This document shows positions 28,821-37,079 of a stretch of 64,000 nt of DNA, piece after piece. The notes under the pieces are model-generated. The model was not told the DNA's origin, ran no database searches, and saw only the letters and a program-made list of their open reading frames with translations. The stretch's first letter is position 1, and each line of letters opens with the position of its first letter. Position numbers and translations under genes: made by a program. This DNA is from Bacteroides mediterraneensis (GTDB lineage: Bacteria; Bacteroidota; Bacteroidia; Bacteroidales; Bacteroidaceae). The stretch is taken from positions 276,981 to 340,980 of the forward strand of contig NZ_LT635783.1 in NCBI RefSeq assembly GCF_900128455.1, written 5' to 3'.

Positions 28821-28867
28821 AAAAAAACAAGCCGCTTTTCCTTCCGGGAAGAGCGGCTTGTTTTTTT
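28821..28867. terminator. Strong bidirectional terminator
   Basis: 16-bp perfect stem: left arm 28821-28836 (A-run then CAAGCCGCT), right arm 28852-28867 (AGCGGCTTG then T-run). It serves rpsO on the plus strand and the tRNA on the minus strand. Confidence 0.88.
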
Positions 28868-28868
28868 G

Positions 28869-28940
28869 TACCCTCGTCGGGAATCGAACCCGAATCTAAA
28901 GTTTAGGAAACTTCTATTCTATCCGTTGAACTACAAGGGC
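28869..28940 (-). tRNA. tRNA-Arg (anticodon CCT)
   Basis: A 72-nt cloverleaf on the minus strand. Acceptor arm GCCCTTG pairs with CGAGGGT (G-U closing pair), discriminator A; D arm GTTC/GAAT; anticodon loop TTCCTAA gives CCT, reading AGG codons; T arm CGGG-TTCGATT-CCCG. The CCA end is not encoded. It shares the terminator with rpsO. Confidence 0.93.
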
Positions 28941-29060
28941 AACTTTCCGCAAAAGTAAGTCTTTTTATTGAATATTCCTGCCTTTGGTTTGAAAAAAGCG
29001 GTTTTCGCCTGATTTTTCGGCTATTTTCCTCCCTTTTTCCGGCTGTGGAAACGCCTCCAA

Positions 29061-29144
29061 AAAACGCACTTGCGTTTTCCTCTAAACGTCCTTGCGTTTC
29101 AATGAAAACGTCCTTACGTTTTGGAGTAAACGCAAGTGCGTTTT
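29061..29144. repeat. Array A: four imperfect palindromes, exact 22-nt period
   Basis: Four 18-nt units of form nAAACG-N6-CGTTTn start at 29061, 29083, 29105 and 29127, an exact 22-nt step with 4-nt spacers (CCTC, AATG, GGAG). The central hexamers are CACTTG, TCCTTG, TCCTTA and CAAGTG, so the last unit is the first in reverse. The array ends 52 bp before the TACTTTTG box of bglX. Array B at 48071 has the same design. Tandem operator sites or transcribed hairpins are the main options; the first and last units can form 7-bp stems. Confidence 0.85.
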
Positions 29145-29195
29145 TCCGGGCAAAATAATCCGTGGATTTTCAGCCGGTTATGTTCGAAAAAATGA

Positions 29196-29203
29196 TACTT
29201 TTG
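29196..29203 (+). promoter_or_regulatory. Putative -7 box of the bglX-like gene
   Basis: TACTTTTG, 30 bp before the ATG at 29233 and 52 bp after array A. The -33 region is weak, as might be expected of an activator-dependent promoter. Confidence 0.5.
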
Positions 29204-29232
29204 GAGGTCAGAATATAAAAGCTATTGATTCT

Positions 29233-31518
29233 ATGGGAAAAATAAGTCAGTTTGTGAAAGCAAGCCTCCTGTTGCTGGCCGTGGCAGGATGCAGTTCCTC
29301 GGGAAACGGAGGAAAGGATGCGGAAATGGACCGTTTTGTCAGCGACCTGATGGGGCGGATGACGTTACAGGAAAAACTGGGGCAGTTGAATCTGCCGGCA
29401 GGAAACGATCTGGTGTCGGGGGCGGTGAAGAACAGCCAGCTGGCGGAGGCCATCCGTGCCGGGGAGGTGGGCGGCTTCTTCAATGTGAAAGGAGTCGGCA
29501 AAATCTATCAGCTTCAGCGCATGGCGGTGGAGGAAAGCCGTCTGGGTATTCCGTTGATGGTGGGGGCCGATGTGATTCATGGGTATGAGACCATTTTCCC
29601 GATTCCGCTGGCGTTGTCGTGCAGCTGGGATACGGCGGCTGTGGAGCGCATGGCGCGTATTTCTGCCACGGAAGCCAGTGCCGACGGGGTGAGCTGGACG
29701 TTCAGCCCGATGGTGGATATCTGCCGGGATGCCCGCTGGGGGCGTGTGGCGGAAGGAAGCGGGGAGGACCCGTACCTCGGTGCGTTGATGGCGGGGGCGT
29801 ATGTGCGCGGTTATCAGGGCGACGGCATGAAGCGGAACGATGAAATCATGGCTTGCGTGAAGCATTTCGCCCTTTATGGGGCTTCGGAGTCGGGGCGCGA
29901 CTACAATTCGGTGGATATGAGCCGCAACCGGATGTACAATGTGTATCTCCGTCCGTACAAAGGAGCGGTGGATGCCGGAGTAGGCTCGGTGATGAGCTCG
30001 TTCAATACCATCAACGGCGTGCCGGCGACGGCCGACAAGTGGCTGCTTACCGATTTGCTGCGGAACGAATGGGGGTTCAAGGGGTTTGTGGTGACAGACT
30101 ACAATTCCATTCAGGAGATGAAGACACACGGGGTGGCCGACTTGCAGGAGGCTTCTGCCCGTGCCTTAAATGCGGGGACGGACATGGATATGGTGGCGCA
30201 TGGCTTCTTGCATACCTTGGAGGCTTCCCTGAAGGACAAGGCGGTGACGCAGGAGCGCATTGACGAGGCTTGCCGTCGGGTGTTGGAGGCCAAGTACAAG
30301 CTGGGGCTGTTTGAGAACCCGTATAAATACTGCGATACGTTGCGTGCACGGAAGGAGCTGTTTACGGAAGCACACCGCAAGGCGGCGCGTGAGATTGCTG
30401 CGGAGACTTTTGTCTTGCTGAAGAACGACGGGCAGCTCTTGCCTTTGCAGAAGAAAGGACGCATTGCGCTGATTGGTCCGCTGGCGGATGCGCAGAACAA
30501 CATGTGTGGCACGTGGAGCATGAATTGTGCGACCGACCGGCATGTGACGATGTATGAGGCGTTCCGCCGTGCCGTGGGCGACAGGGCAACGGTTTCTTAT
30601 GCCAAAGGTAGTAATCTGTATTATAGTGAGGATACGGAGAAAGGAGCGGTGGGCCCGCGTCCGTTGGTGCGTGGGGATGACCGTCAGTTGCGGGCGGAGG
30701 CGTTGCGTGTGGCGGCCTCGGCAGATGTGATTGTGGCGGCACTGGGCGAGTGTGCCGAGATGAGCGGGGAATCTGCTTCGCGTACGGAGATTCGGCTTCC
30801 GGATGCACAGCAGGATTTGCTGAAAGCACTGGTGGCTACCGGAAAGCCGGTGGTGCTGGCGTTGTTCACTGGGCGCCCGCTGGATTTGTGCTGGGAAGCT
30901 GCGCATGTGCCGGCCATCCTGAATGTGTGGTTTGCCGGCAGCGAGGCAGGCGATGCCATTGCCGATGTGGTGTTTGGGGAAGTGTCTCCCTCCGGAAAGC
31001 TGACTACCAGTTTCCCGCGTGCCGTAGGGCAGTTGCCGCTGTACTACAATCACCTGAATACCGGGCGTCCGGATGCGGATGACACCTGTTTCAACCGTTA
31101 TGCCAGCAATTACATTGACCAGAGCAACGAACCGCTGTATCCGTTCGGCTATGGTTTGAGCTATACGACGTTCCGCTACGGTGGTTTGCAGCTGAGTGCG
31201 GAGCGTATGCCTGAGGGCGGACAGCTCAAGGTGACGGTGCCCGTGACGAATACGGGCCGGTACGACGGAGTAGAGATTGTCCAGCTGTACCTGCACGACG
31301 TGTATGCCGAAATTGCCCGTCCGGTGAAGGAGCTGAAGGCTTTCCAGCGGATATTTCTCAAAAAAGGAGAAACGCGGAAGGTAGAGTTCGTGCTGGATGA
31401 CGAGGATTTGAAGTATTATAACTCTCGTCTGGAATATGGATATGAACCGGGAGAGTTCGAAGTGATGGTGGGCCCGGACAGCCGCAATGTGCAACGGGCT
31501 GCTTTTGTGGCGGAATAA
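29233..31518 (+). CDS. bglX: Glycoside hydrolase family 3 beta-glucosidase, lipoprotein
   Basis: About 761 residues. The signal ends at a lipobox VAGC (Cys about 19), so it is membrane-anchored and acts outside the cytoplasm on beta-linked oligosaccharides. The GH3 N-domain carries MVGADVIHG, WGRVAEGSGEDPYLG, KHFALYGASESGRDY and the nucleophile region FVVTDYNSIQEM. The GH3 C-domain and a fibronectin-III-like tail (LYPFGYGLSYTTF, EIVQLYLHD) follow. I use ATG 29233; the longer TTG frame would place array A inside the gene. BglX-like by layout; the exact sugar is unproven. Confidence 0.92.
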   Translation: MGKISQFVKASLLLLAVAGCSSSGNGGKDAEMDRFVSDLMGRMTLQEKLGQLNLPAGNDLVSGAVKNSQLAEAIRAGEVGGFFNVKGVGKIYQLQRMAVEESRLGIPLMVGADVIHGYETIFPIPLALSCSWDTAAVERMARISATEASADGVSWTFSPMVDICRDARWGRVAEGSGEDPYLGALMAGAYVRGYQGDGMKRNDEIMACVKHFALYGASESGRDYNSVDMSRNRMYNVYLRPYKGAVDAGVGSVMSSFNTINGVPATADKWLLTDLLRNEWGFKGFVVTDYNSIQEMKTHGVADLQEASARALNAGTDMDMVAHGFLHTLEASLKDKAVTQERIDEACRRVLEAKYKLGLFENPYKYCDTLRARKELFTEAHRKAAREIAAETFVLLKNDGQLLPLQKKGRIALIGPLADAQNNMCGTWSMNCATDRHVTMYEAFRRAVGDRATVSYAKGSNLYYSEDTEKGAVGPRPLVRGDDRQLRAEALRVAASADVIVAALGECAEMSGESASRTEIRLPDAQQDLLKALVATGKPVVLALFTGRPLDLCWEAAHVPAILNVWFAGSEAGDAIADVVFGEVSPSGKLTTSFPRAVGQLPLYYNHLNTGRPDADDTCFNRYASNYIDQSNEPLYPFGYGLSYTTFRYGGLQLSAERMPEGGQLKVTVPVTNTGRYDGVEIVQLYLHDVYAEIARPVKELKAFQRIFLKKGETRKVEFVLDDEDLKYYNSRLEYGYEPGEFEVMVGPDSRNVQRAAFVAE

Positions 31519-31535
31519 GGCCGGGCCATTTTTTG

Positions 31536-32381
31536 TCATTCAAGCACGACGTTGCGCACGTGTACGTCGGCGCTGTGCAGGAAAACGGAAGCGGACTCGC
31601 GGAACTTCTCTTCCGATTCTGTGGTGAGGAATTCCCGCCGTTTGTTCTTCGAGCAGCGGGCATCCATGTCCGGGTGGCGCGAAAGATAGTCTTTCAGGCT
31701 TTCGCTCACGTATTCGCCTTGGGTCACCAGCTGGATGTGGGGTGGGGTGAACTGCCGTATCTTGCGCAGCAGCAGCGGATAGTGGGTGCATCCCAGAATC
31801 AGTGTGTCGATGTCCGGGTCTTTTTGCAGGATGGCATCAATGTATTCTTTCACGAAATAGTCGGCTCCGTCTCCATCGTATTCCTTGTTTTCTACCAGCG
31901 GCACCCACATGGGGCAGGCCATTCCCGTCACTTGAATGTCGGGATAAATTTTTTTGATTTCCAGTGGATAGGATTCGGAACGCACCGTGCCTGCCGTGGC
32001 CAGCAAGCCTACGTGTCCGTTGCGCGTGATGTCGCCGATGCATTCCACTGTGGGACGGATTACTCCCAGCACGCGCCGGGTGGGGTCCAGATGGGGCAGG
32101 TCGTTCTGCTGGATACTGCGGAGGGCTTTGGCCGAGGCTGTGTTGCAGGCCAGAATCACCAGCGGGCAACCCAGTTCGAACAGTTTCTTGACCGCCTGGA
32201 GGGTAAAGTCGTAGACCACCTCGAACGAACGCGTGCCGTAGGGGGCGCGGGCGTTGTCGCCCAAGTACAGGTAGTCGTACTGTGGCAGGTGTTCGATGAA
32301 CTTTCCAAGGATGGTGAGGCCTCCGTAGCCGGAATCGAAGACTCCGATGGGGCCGGTGTGGGGAGCGGATAGCGGATGCAT
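31536..32381 (-). CDS. murI: Glutamate racemase
   Basis: Makes D-glutamate for peptidoglycan in the cytoplasm. GPIGVFDSGYGGLTIL (about 10-25) is the N-terminal signature. The two catalytic cysteines are in LACNTASAKAL and ILGCTHYPLLL. Length is 281 from ATG 32381; an upstream frame to 32420 would run into the terminator hairpin at 32414-32455. There is no TAnnTTTG box in the 32 bp before the start, so it may depend on read-through from the ompH genes. Confidence 0.95.
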   Translation of the reverse strand: MHPLSAPHTGPIGVFDSGYGGLTILGKFIEHLPQYDYLYLGDNARAPYGTRSFEVVYDFTLQAVKKLFELGCPLVILACNTASAKALRSIQQNDLPHLDPTRRVLGVIRPTVECIGDITRNGHVGLLATAGTVRSESYPLEIKKIYPDIQVTGMACPMWVPLVENKEYDGDGADYFVKEYIDAILQKDPDIDTLILGCTHYPLLLRKIRQFTPPHIQLVTQGEYVSESLKDYLSRHPDMDARCSKNKRREFLTTESEEKFRESASVFLHSADVHVRNVVLE

Positions 32382-32413
32382 GGATAAAACGGTTGAAGTG
32401 GTTGAAAAGAAAA

Positions 32414-32455
32414 ATGTCATTCAGAGAAACCTTTCCGTGTTTCTCTGAATGACAT
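32414..32455 (-). terminator. Terminator after the bam/ompH block
   Basis: 17-bp perfect stem (32414-32430 with 32439-32455), 8-nt loop, followed on the minus strand by a T-rich run. murI begins only 32 bp beyond, so partial read-through is likely. Confidence 0.82.
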
Positions 32456-32484
32456 GAGAAGTCAGGACGACAAAGAACCTTTGC

Positions 32485-33042
32485 TTACTGAGCCGGAGTA
32501 GCTGCAGGAGCGGCAGCCGGAGTAGCCGGAACGGCAGTCAGGCTGATGCCCAGTTTGGTCTTGATGTCGTTGGTAATATCTTTTGACTGAGTTTCATCGA
32601 TGTAAGGGATGTCTGTACGGTTCAGGTCGAATACGTAAGTGTACGCACCGGCTTTACCTACAGCCTTTACAGCATCTTCCATTTTCTTGTAGATGGGTTC
32701 CATCATGTCAGCGTATGCTTTCTGCAGCTGCTGCTGGGCGTCCTGCTGGAACTGCATGCCCTTTTCGCTCAGGTCCTGCAATTCTTTCTGGCGGCGTTCC
32801 TGAATGTTCTGCGGCAAGTTCTTCTGTTCCTGCTGGTATTCTGCATATTTCTTGTTGAATTCATCGGAAGCACGTTTGATTTCGTCTTCGTATTGTTTCT
32901 GCATGGTCTGGATGTCAGTCTGTGCCTTTGCGTATTCCGGCATTACCGGGATGATATCCATAGATTTGAAATGCGCAAACTTCTGTGCGAATACACTCAT
33001 CGGTGCGATGAGCAAAAGTAAAAAAGCAATTTTCTTCAACAT
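32485..33042 (-). CDS. OmpH/Skp family periplasmic chaperone
   Basis: 185 residues with a signal peptide cleaved after SVFA (about 19). The body is a long Gln/Lys/Glu-rich coiled coil (about 40-125), as in Skp, which shields outer-membrane proteins in transit to BamA. The tail is Ala/Pro-rich (VPATPAAAPAATPAQ). Second of two paralogues, 78 bp downstream of the first, in the uppS-bamA-ompH block. Confidence 0.9.
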   Translation of the reverse strand: MLKKIAFLLLLIAPMSVFAQKFAHFKSMDIIPVMPEYAKAQTDIQTMQKQYEDEIKRASDEFNKKYAEYQQEQKNLPQNIQERRQKELQDLSEKGMQFQQDAQQQLQKAYADMMEPIYKKMEDAVKAVGKAGAYTYVFDLNRTDIPYIDETQSKDITNDIKTKLGISLTAVPATPAAAPAATPAQ

Positions 33043-33120
33043 AATTTCAAGTTTCTATTTGTTATTAATTATTTCAATGTAAAAATGGTCTTTATAAACC
33101 CCGGCTGCAAATGTATAAAA

Positions 33121-33636
33121 TTAATTTGAATATCCTAGTTTTGCAAGAACCTCATTGCTGATATCGATGCGTGGAGAGGCAAAAATCATGCTTTGGGCCG
33201 ATGCACGGTCAATCACGGCATCATATCCACGCTGGGTGGCGATGGTCTTCACGGCATTGTAGATGGCATCCTGAATCGGAGCAATCAGTTCCTGACGTTT
33301 CTTCATCAGCTCTCCTTCCGGTCCGAAATATTGCTTGCGGAGTTCAGCCGCTTCTTTTTCCTTGGCTACGATGGCATCTTCCTTGCTGGTCTTCTGGGCA
33401 GCCGAGAGGGTGCCTGCTGTCTTCTGGTAGTCTTCATACAGCTTCTTTGCTTCGTTGGCTTTGGCCTCAATCTGGCTTTGCCATTCCTTTGACAGTGACT
33501 CCATCTGTTGGTTGGCCTGTTGATAGGAAGGAATCTGCTTGAGGATGTACTCCATATCTACCAGTGCGAATTTCTGTGCTGAGGCCATGCCTACGGCGGC
33601 CACTAACAGCAAAACGGATAAAACGAGTCTCTTCAT
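33121..33636 (-). CDS. OmpH/Skp family periplasmic chaperone
   Basis: 171 residues, signal peptide cleaved after GMASA (about 20). The mature start QKFALVDMEYILKQIPSY and the long helical region (40-115) match Skp. The C-terminal part (GYDAVIDRASAQSMIFA) forms the beta body. It starts 21 bp after bamA, its partner in outer-membrane protein assembly. Confidence 0.92.
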   Translation of the reverse strand: MKRLVLSVLLLVAAVGMASAQKFALVDMEYILKQIPSYQQANQQMESLSKEWQSQIEAKANEAKKLYEDYQKTAGTLSAAQKTSKEDAIVAKEKEAAELRKQYFGPEGELMKKRQELIAPIQDAIYNAVKTIATQRGYDAVIDRASAQSMIFASPRIDISNEVLAKLGYSN

Positions 33637-33657
33637 AATTCTTTGGTTTTTTAAGTG

Positions 33658-36312
33658 TTAGAATTCTTGTCCGATGATAAAGTGGAACTGGCTTCCGCTG
33701 TATTGCATTGAACCGTCAATCTTGTCGAAACCGTATGCCCAGTCAATACCCATCATACCAATCATCGGCAGGAAGATACGGACACCGACTCCGGCCGAAC
33801 GTTTCAACTTGAAGGGGTTGAAGTCGGTTACGTTGTTCCATGCATTACCGGCTTCCACGAAGCCCAAGGCATAGATGCTGGTAGAGTTCTCGAGCATCAG
33901 CGGGTAGCGGAGTTCGGCACCCAGACGGATGTAAGCATAACCTTCACTTCCGTACGGGGTGAGTGAACCGTTTTCATATCCACGGAGGGCGATGGTTTCG
34001 GATGCGTAGTTGTAGCTGTAACCCGTCATACCGTCACCTCCCACGTAGAAGGTTTCAAACGGTGAGCGCTTGTACTTGTTGAAGTGGCCGAGGATACCGA
34101 ATTCCGTACGGGTCATAATGACCGGACATTTCTGAATATCCATCAGGGCCGTATAAGTTTTGGCTTTGAATTTCCACTTGTGGTATTCAATCCACTTGTA
34201 CATGCTGGCTGCATCTTGGTAGTTGTCTTTTCCGTAAGTAGAGTAATCCTTCTTGCTGAACAGAGAGTACGGCGGTGTAATCTGCAAGGAAGCCGAGAAC
34301 TCAGAACCGTAACGCGGGAAAATCGGATTGTCCGTAGAGTTACGCGACAGGGTCAGGTTCAGGCTCAGGTTGTTGCAGTTACCGGTGTTCATATACTGTC
34401 CGTTGTTCAGCTTGATGTAGAGGTAGCTCCAGTCTTTCAGCATGAATCGCTGGTAAGACAGTTCGGCCGACAAAGTAAAGTAGTCATCCGGCCAGCGCAG
34501 ACGCTTACCCCATCCTACAGATACACCGAACATTTTGATAGACTTGTCGGGGTCGTAGTAGGATTCGTAGTTGTCGTAGTAGTTTCCGTATCCTCCGTAG
34601 TAACCATAACCGCTCAGCATGTTGTAGTAGTTGTTCATGTAGGCAGAGTTGTAGTACTGGCTGCTCACGTCGGTCTGTACGGAATAGAAGGCCGATACGG
34701 AGAAAGAGTTCGGTCGTTTGCCGCCAAACCAAGGGTCGAAGAACGATACGCTGTATGACTGATAGTAACGTCCGTTGGTCTGTCCGCTGATGGTCAGGGT
34801 CTGTCCGTCACCCTGCGGCAGGATACCGCGGTAGTTGTCGTTCTTGCGGAACAGGTTGGCAAACGAGAAGTTGGTGAATTTCAAGCTCAGCTTACCGATG
34901 ACACCAGTCTGTCCCCAACCTGCGGAGAATTCCACCTGGTCGTTGGCCTTGGATTCCAGTCCCCAGTTGATGTCCACCGTACCGTCCTGGAAGTTCGGCT
35001 GTACATCCGGTTTGATGTTTTCCGGGTTGAAATGTCCCATCTGTGCAATTTCACGGTAAGAACGTTCCAGCGCTTCCTTGCTGAAAAGGTCGCCCGGACG
35101 TGTACGCAGTTCGCGTCGTACGATGTTTTCATACAGACGGTCGTTACCATTGATGCGCACATGGCTGATGCTGGCCTGCGGACCTTCGGTGATACGCATT
35201 TCCAGGTCGATGGAGTCACCGTCGATGTTTACTTCCACGGGGTCCAGACGATAGAACACATATCCACGGTTGTAGTAGTTGTTACCGATGGCATCTTCAT
35301 CGTTTGAGATACGGTCGTTCAACAGTTTCTGGTTGTACACGTCGCCGCGTTTCATACGGAGCTGTTCGTTCAACAGGTCGGAAGGATATACCGTATTGCC
35401 CACCCACGTGATGTCGCGGAGGTAATATTTCTGTCCTTCGTAGATTTTCATGTACACGTCTACGGTCTTTTCATCGTAAGGTGACACGCTGTCGGTAACG
35501 ATTTGTGCGTCACGGTATCCCAGCTCGTTATATTTGTCGATGATTTTCTGCTTGTCTTCTTCGTAGCGCTCTTCGATGAACTTCTTCGCACGGAACAGGT
35601 TGATGAGCTTGCCTTTTTCATTGGTCTTCTTCATCACACGCTTCAGTTTCTTGTCGGTGAGCACCTCGTTGCCGTCGATGGTAATTTTGTGTACCTTGAC
35701 TTTTGCTTTCTTGTCGATGTTCACATCTACATATACCTGCTCCTTGTTTTCCGGGTCTTCCCGCTCGATGATATTGACTTCCGCGTTCTTGAATCCCTTT
35801 TCATCAAAGTGTTTCTTAATCAGAATCTTGGCTCGGTCAATCAAGTTCGGGGTTACCTGCGTACCCTTGGCCATACCCAGTTTGGCCTGCAAATCTTCGC
35901 GTTCACTTTTCTTCACGCCGTGAATCACGATGTCGGTGATACGCGGGCGTTGGGTCAGCTGGATGGACAAGTAAATCTTGTTGTCCACAATCTTGTCGGC
36001 TACGATTTTCACGTCAGAGAACAAACCGTGCCGCCAGTATCTTTTTACGGCGGAAGTAATGTCGTCGCCCGGCACGGTAATGGTCTGTCCTACGGCCAAG
36101 CCGGAGATTCCTATCAGGACATAATCCTCATAGTTCTTCACACCGCTGACCTTGATGTCGGCGATTTCATATTTCTTCGGCGTTCCGTTATAGAGGATAA
36201 CCGGTTTGTTGCTTGGTTCAGTTGTATTATTATTGTCTTGCGCCTGTCCCCCAACCGAAACAGAAGAGAGGCAAGCTGCAATCAGCAGGATAAGTGAAAA
36301 ACGATTTTGCAT
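33658..36312 (-). CDS. bamA: Outer membrane protein assembly factor BamA
   Basis: 884-residue outer-membrane insertase. Signal peptide to about residue 24, then POTRA repeats (about 45-440, for example ITDIVIHGVKKSERE and VHKITIDGNEVL). The Omp85 beta-barrel ends in the aromatic FHFIIGQEF. Barrel residues around 549-585 form a Tyr/Gly/Asn-rich stretch, probably an extracellular loop. It sits between uppS (10 bp) and ompH (21 bp). Confidence 0.96.
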   Translation of the reverse strand: MQNRFSLILLIAACLSSVSVGGQAQDNNNTTEPSNKPVILYNGTPKKYEIADIKVSGVKNYEDYVLIGISGLAVGQTITVPGDDITSAVKRYWRHGLFSDVKIVADKIVDNKIYLSIQLTQRPRITDIVIHGVKKSEREDLQAKLGMAKGTQVTPNLIDRAKILIKKHFDEKGFKNAEVNIIEREDPENKEQVYVDVNIDKKAKVKVHKITIDGNEVLTDKKLKRVMKKTNEKGKLINLFRAKKFIEERYEEDKQKIIDKYNELGYRDAQIVTDSVSPYDEKTVDVYMKIYEGQKYYLRDITWVGNTVYPSDLLNEQLRMKRGDVYNQKLLNDRISNDEDAIGNNYYNRGYVFYRLDPVEVNIDGDSIDLEMRITEGPQASISHVRINGNDRLYENIVRRELRTRPGDLFSKEALERSYREIAQMGHFNPENIKPDVQPNFQDGTVDINWGLESKANDQVEFSAGWGQTGVIGKLSLKFTNFSFANLFRKNDNYRGILPQGDGQTLTISGQTNGRYYQSYSVSFFDPWFGGKRPNSFSVSAFYSVQTDVSSQYYNSAYMNNYYNMLSGYGYYGGYGNYYDNYESYYDPDKSIKMFGVSVGWGKRLRWPDDYFTLSAELSYQRFMLKDWSYLYIKLNNGQYMNTGNCNNLSLNLTLSRNSTDNPIFPRYGSEFSASLQITPPYSLFSKKDYSTYGKDNYQDAASMYKWIEYHKWKFKAKTYTALMDIQKCPVIMTRTEFGILGHFNKYKRSPFETFYVGGDGMTGYSYNYASETIALRGYENGSLTPYGSEGYAYIRLGAELRYPLMLENSTSIYALGFVEAGNAWNNVTDFNPFKLKRSAGVGVRIFLPMIGMMGIDWAYGFDKIDGSMQYSGSQFHFIIGQEF

Positions 36313-36321
36313 TGTTCTCTG

Positions 36322-37053
36322 TTAAATTTGTTCACTGGTTTTGCCAAATCGGCGTTCTCTTTTTTGAAAGTCACAAATAGCCTTGCATAACTCTTCGGCC
36401 TTGAAGTCCGGCCAGAAGGTGTCGCAGAAATACAGTTCGGTGTAAGCGCACTGCCAAAGCAGGTAGTTGCTGAGCCGGATTTCACCGCCTGTTCTGATTA
36501 GCAAGTCCGGGTCGGGCATATAATGAGTGGCCAGGTTCCGGTCGATGGTCTGGTCAGTAATTTCTTCTGGAGCGAGTCTGCCTTCTTTCACTTCGCGGGC
36601 AATGGCTTTAACGGCTTCCGTAATTTCCCATTTGGAAGAATAGCTCAAAGCCAAAGTCAGACACAAACCCGTGTTTTTCGAGGTGCGCTCGATGCACTGG
36701 TTCAGGCGGGCAAGCACATTGTCCGGCAATTTTGCGGTATCTCCGATAATCCGGAAGGTGATATTGTTTTTCATGAAAGTCTCTTCCTCGATGGAATCCA
36801 TGAGCAGGCTCATCAAGGCAGCTACTTCGTCTACAGGACGGTTCCAGTTCTCGGTGGAGAATGTATAAAGAGTCAGGTATTTCACTCCCAGACGTGCTGC
36901 TTCTTCCGCAATGACATGTACGGTCTCAGCACCGGCCTGATGTCCGACCGTGCGGGCTTGTCCCCGTTGTTTGGCCCAGCGTCCGTTGCCATCCATGATG
37001 ATGGCGATGTGTGCCGGTATCCGGCTTCTATCCAGTTGGTCTTTATATAACAT
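36322..37053 (-). CDS. uppS: Undecaprenyl diphosphate synthase (isoprenyl transferase)
   Basis: Makes the C55 lipid carrier for peptidoglycan and LPS sugars. The catalytic Asp21 is in [30 protein letters not shown] (about 78-92) and [20 protein letters not shown] near 190 are family signatures. Length 243 is normal. It is 10 bp upstream of bamA. Confidence 0.96.
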   Translation of the reverse strand: MLYKDQLDRSRIPAHIAIIMDGNGRWAKQRGQARTVGHQAGAETVHVIAEEAARLGVKYLTLYTFSTENWNRPVDEVAALMSLLMDSIEEETFMKNNITFRIIGDTAKLPDNVLARLNQCIERTSKNTGLCLTLALSYSSKWEITEAVKAIAREVKEGRLAPEEITDQTIDRNLATHYMPDPDLLIRTGGEIRLSNYLLWQCAYTELYFCDTFWPDFKAEELCKAICDFQKRERRFGKTSEQI

Positions 37054-37079
37054 AGTCTCTTGTTTTCAAGGTTAATGTC

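Noticed and set aside
29061-29144. CRISPR-like array
   Set aside because: Units are 18 nt with 4-nt spacers and are palindromic; there are no unique spacers of 25-40 nt and no cas genes.
29092-29232. 47-residue N-terminal extension of the GH3 glucosidase
   Set aside because: It would start at a TTG inside array A and put the lipoprotein signal in the middle of the chain.
30166-32372. Long frames opposite bglX (30166-31539) and murI (31533-32372)
   Set aside because: Both overlap clear enzymes on the other strand and have antisense-type composition.
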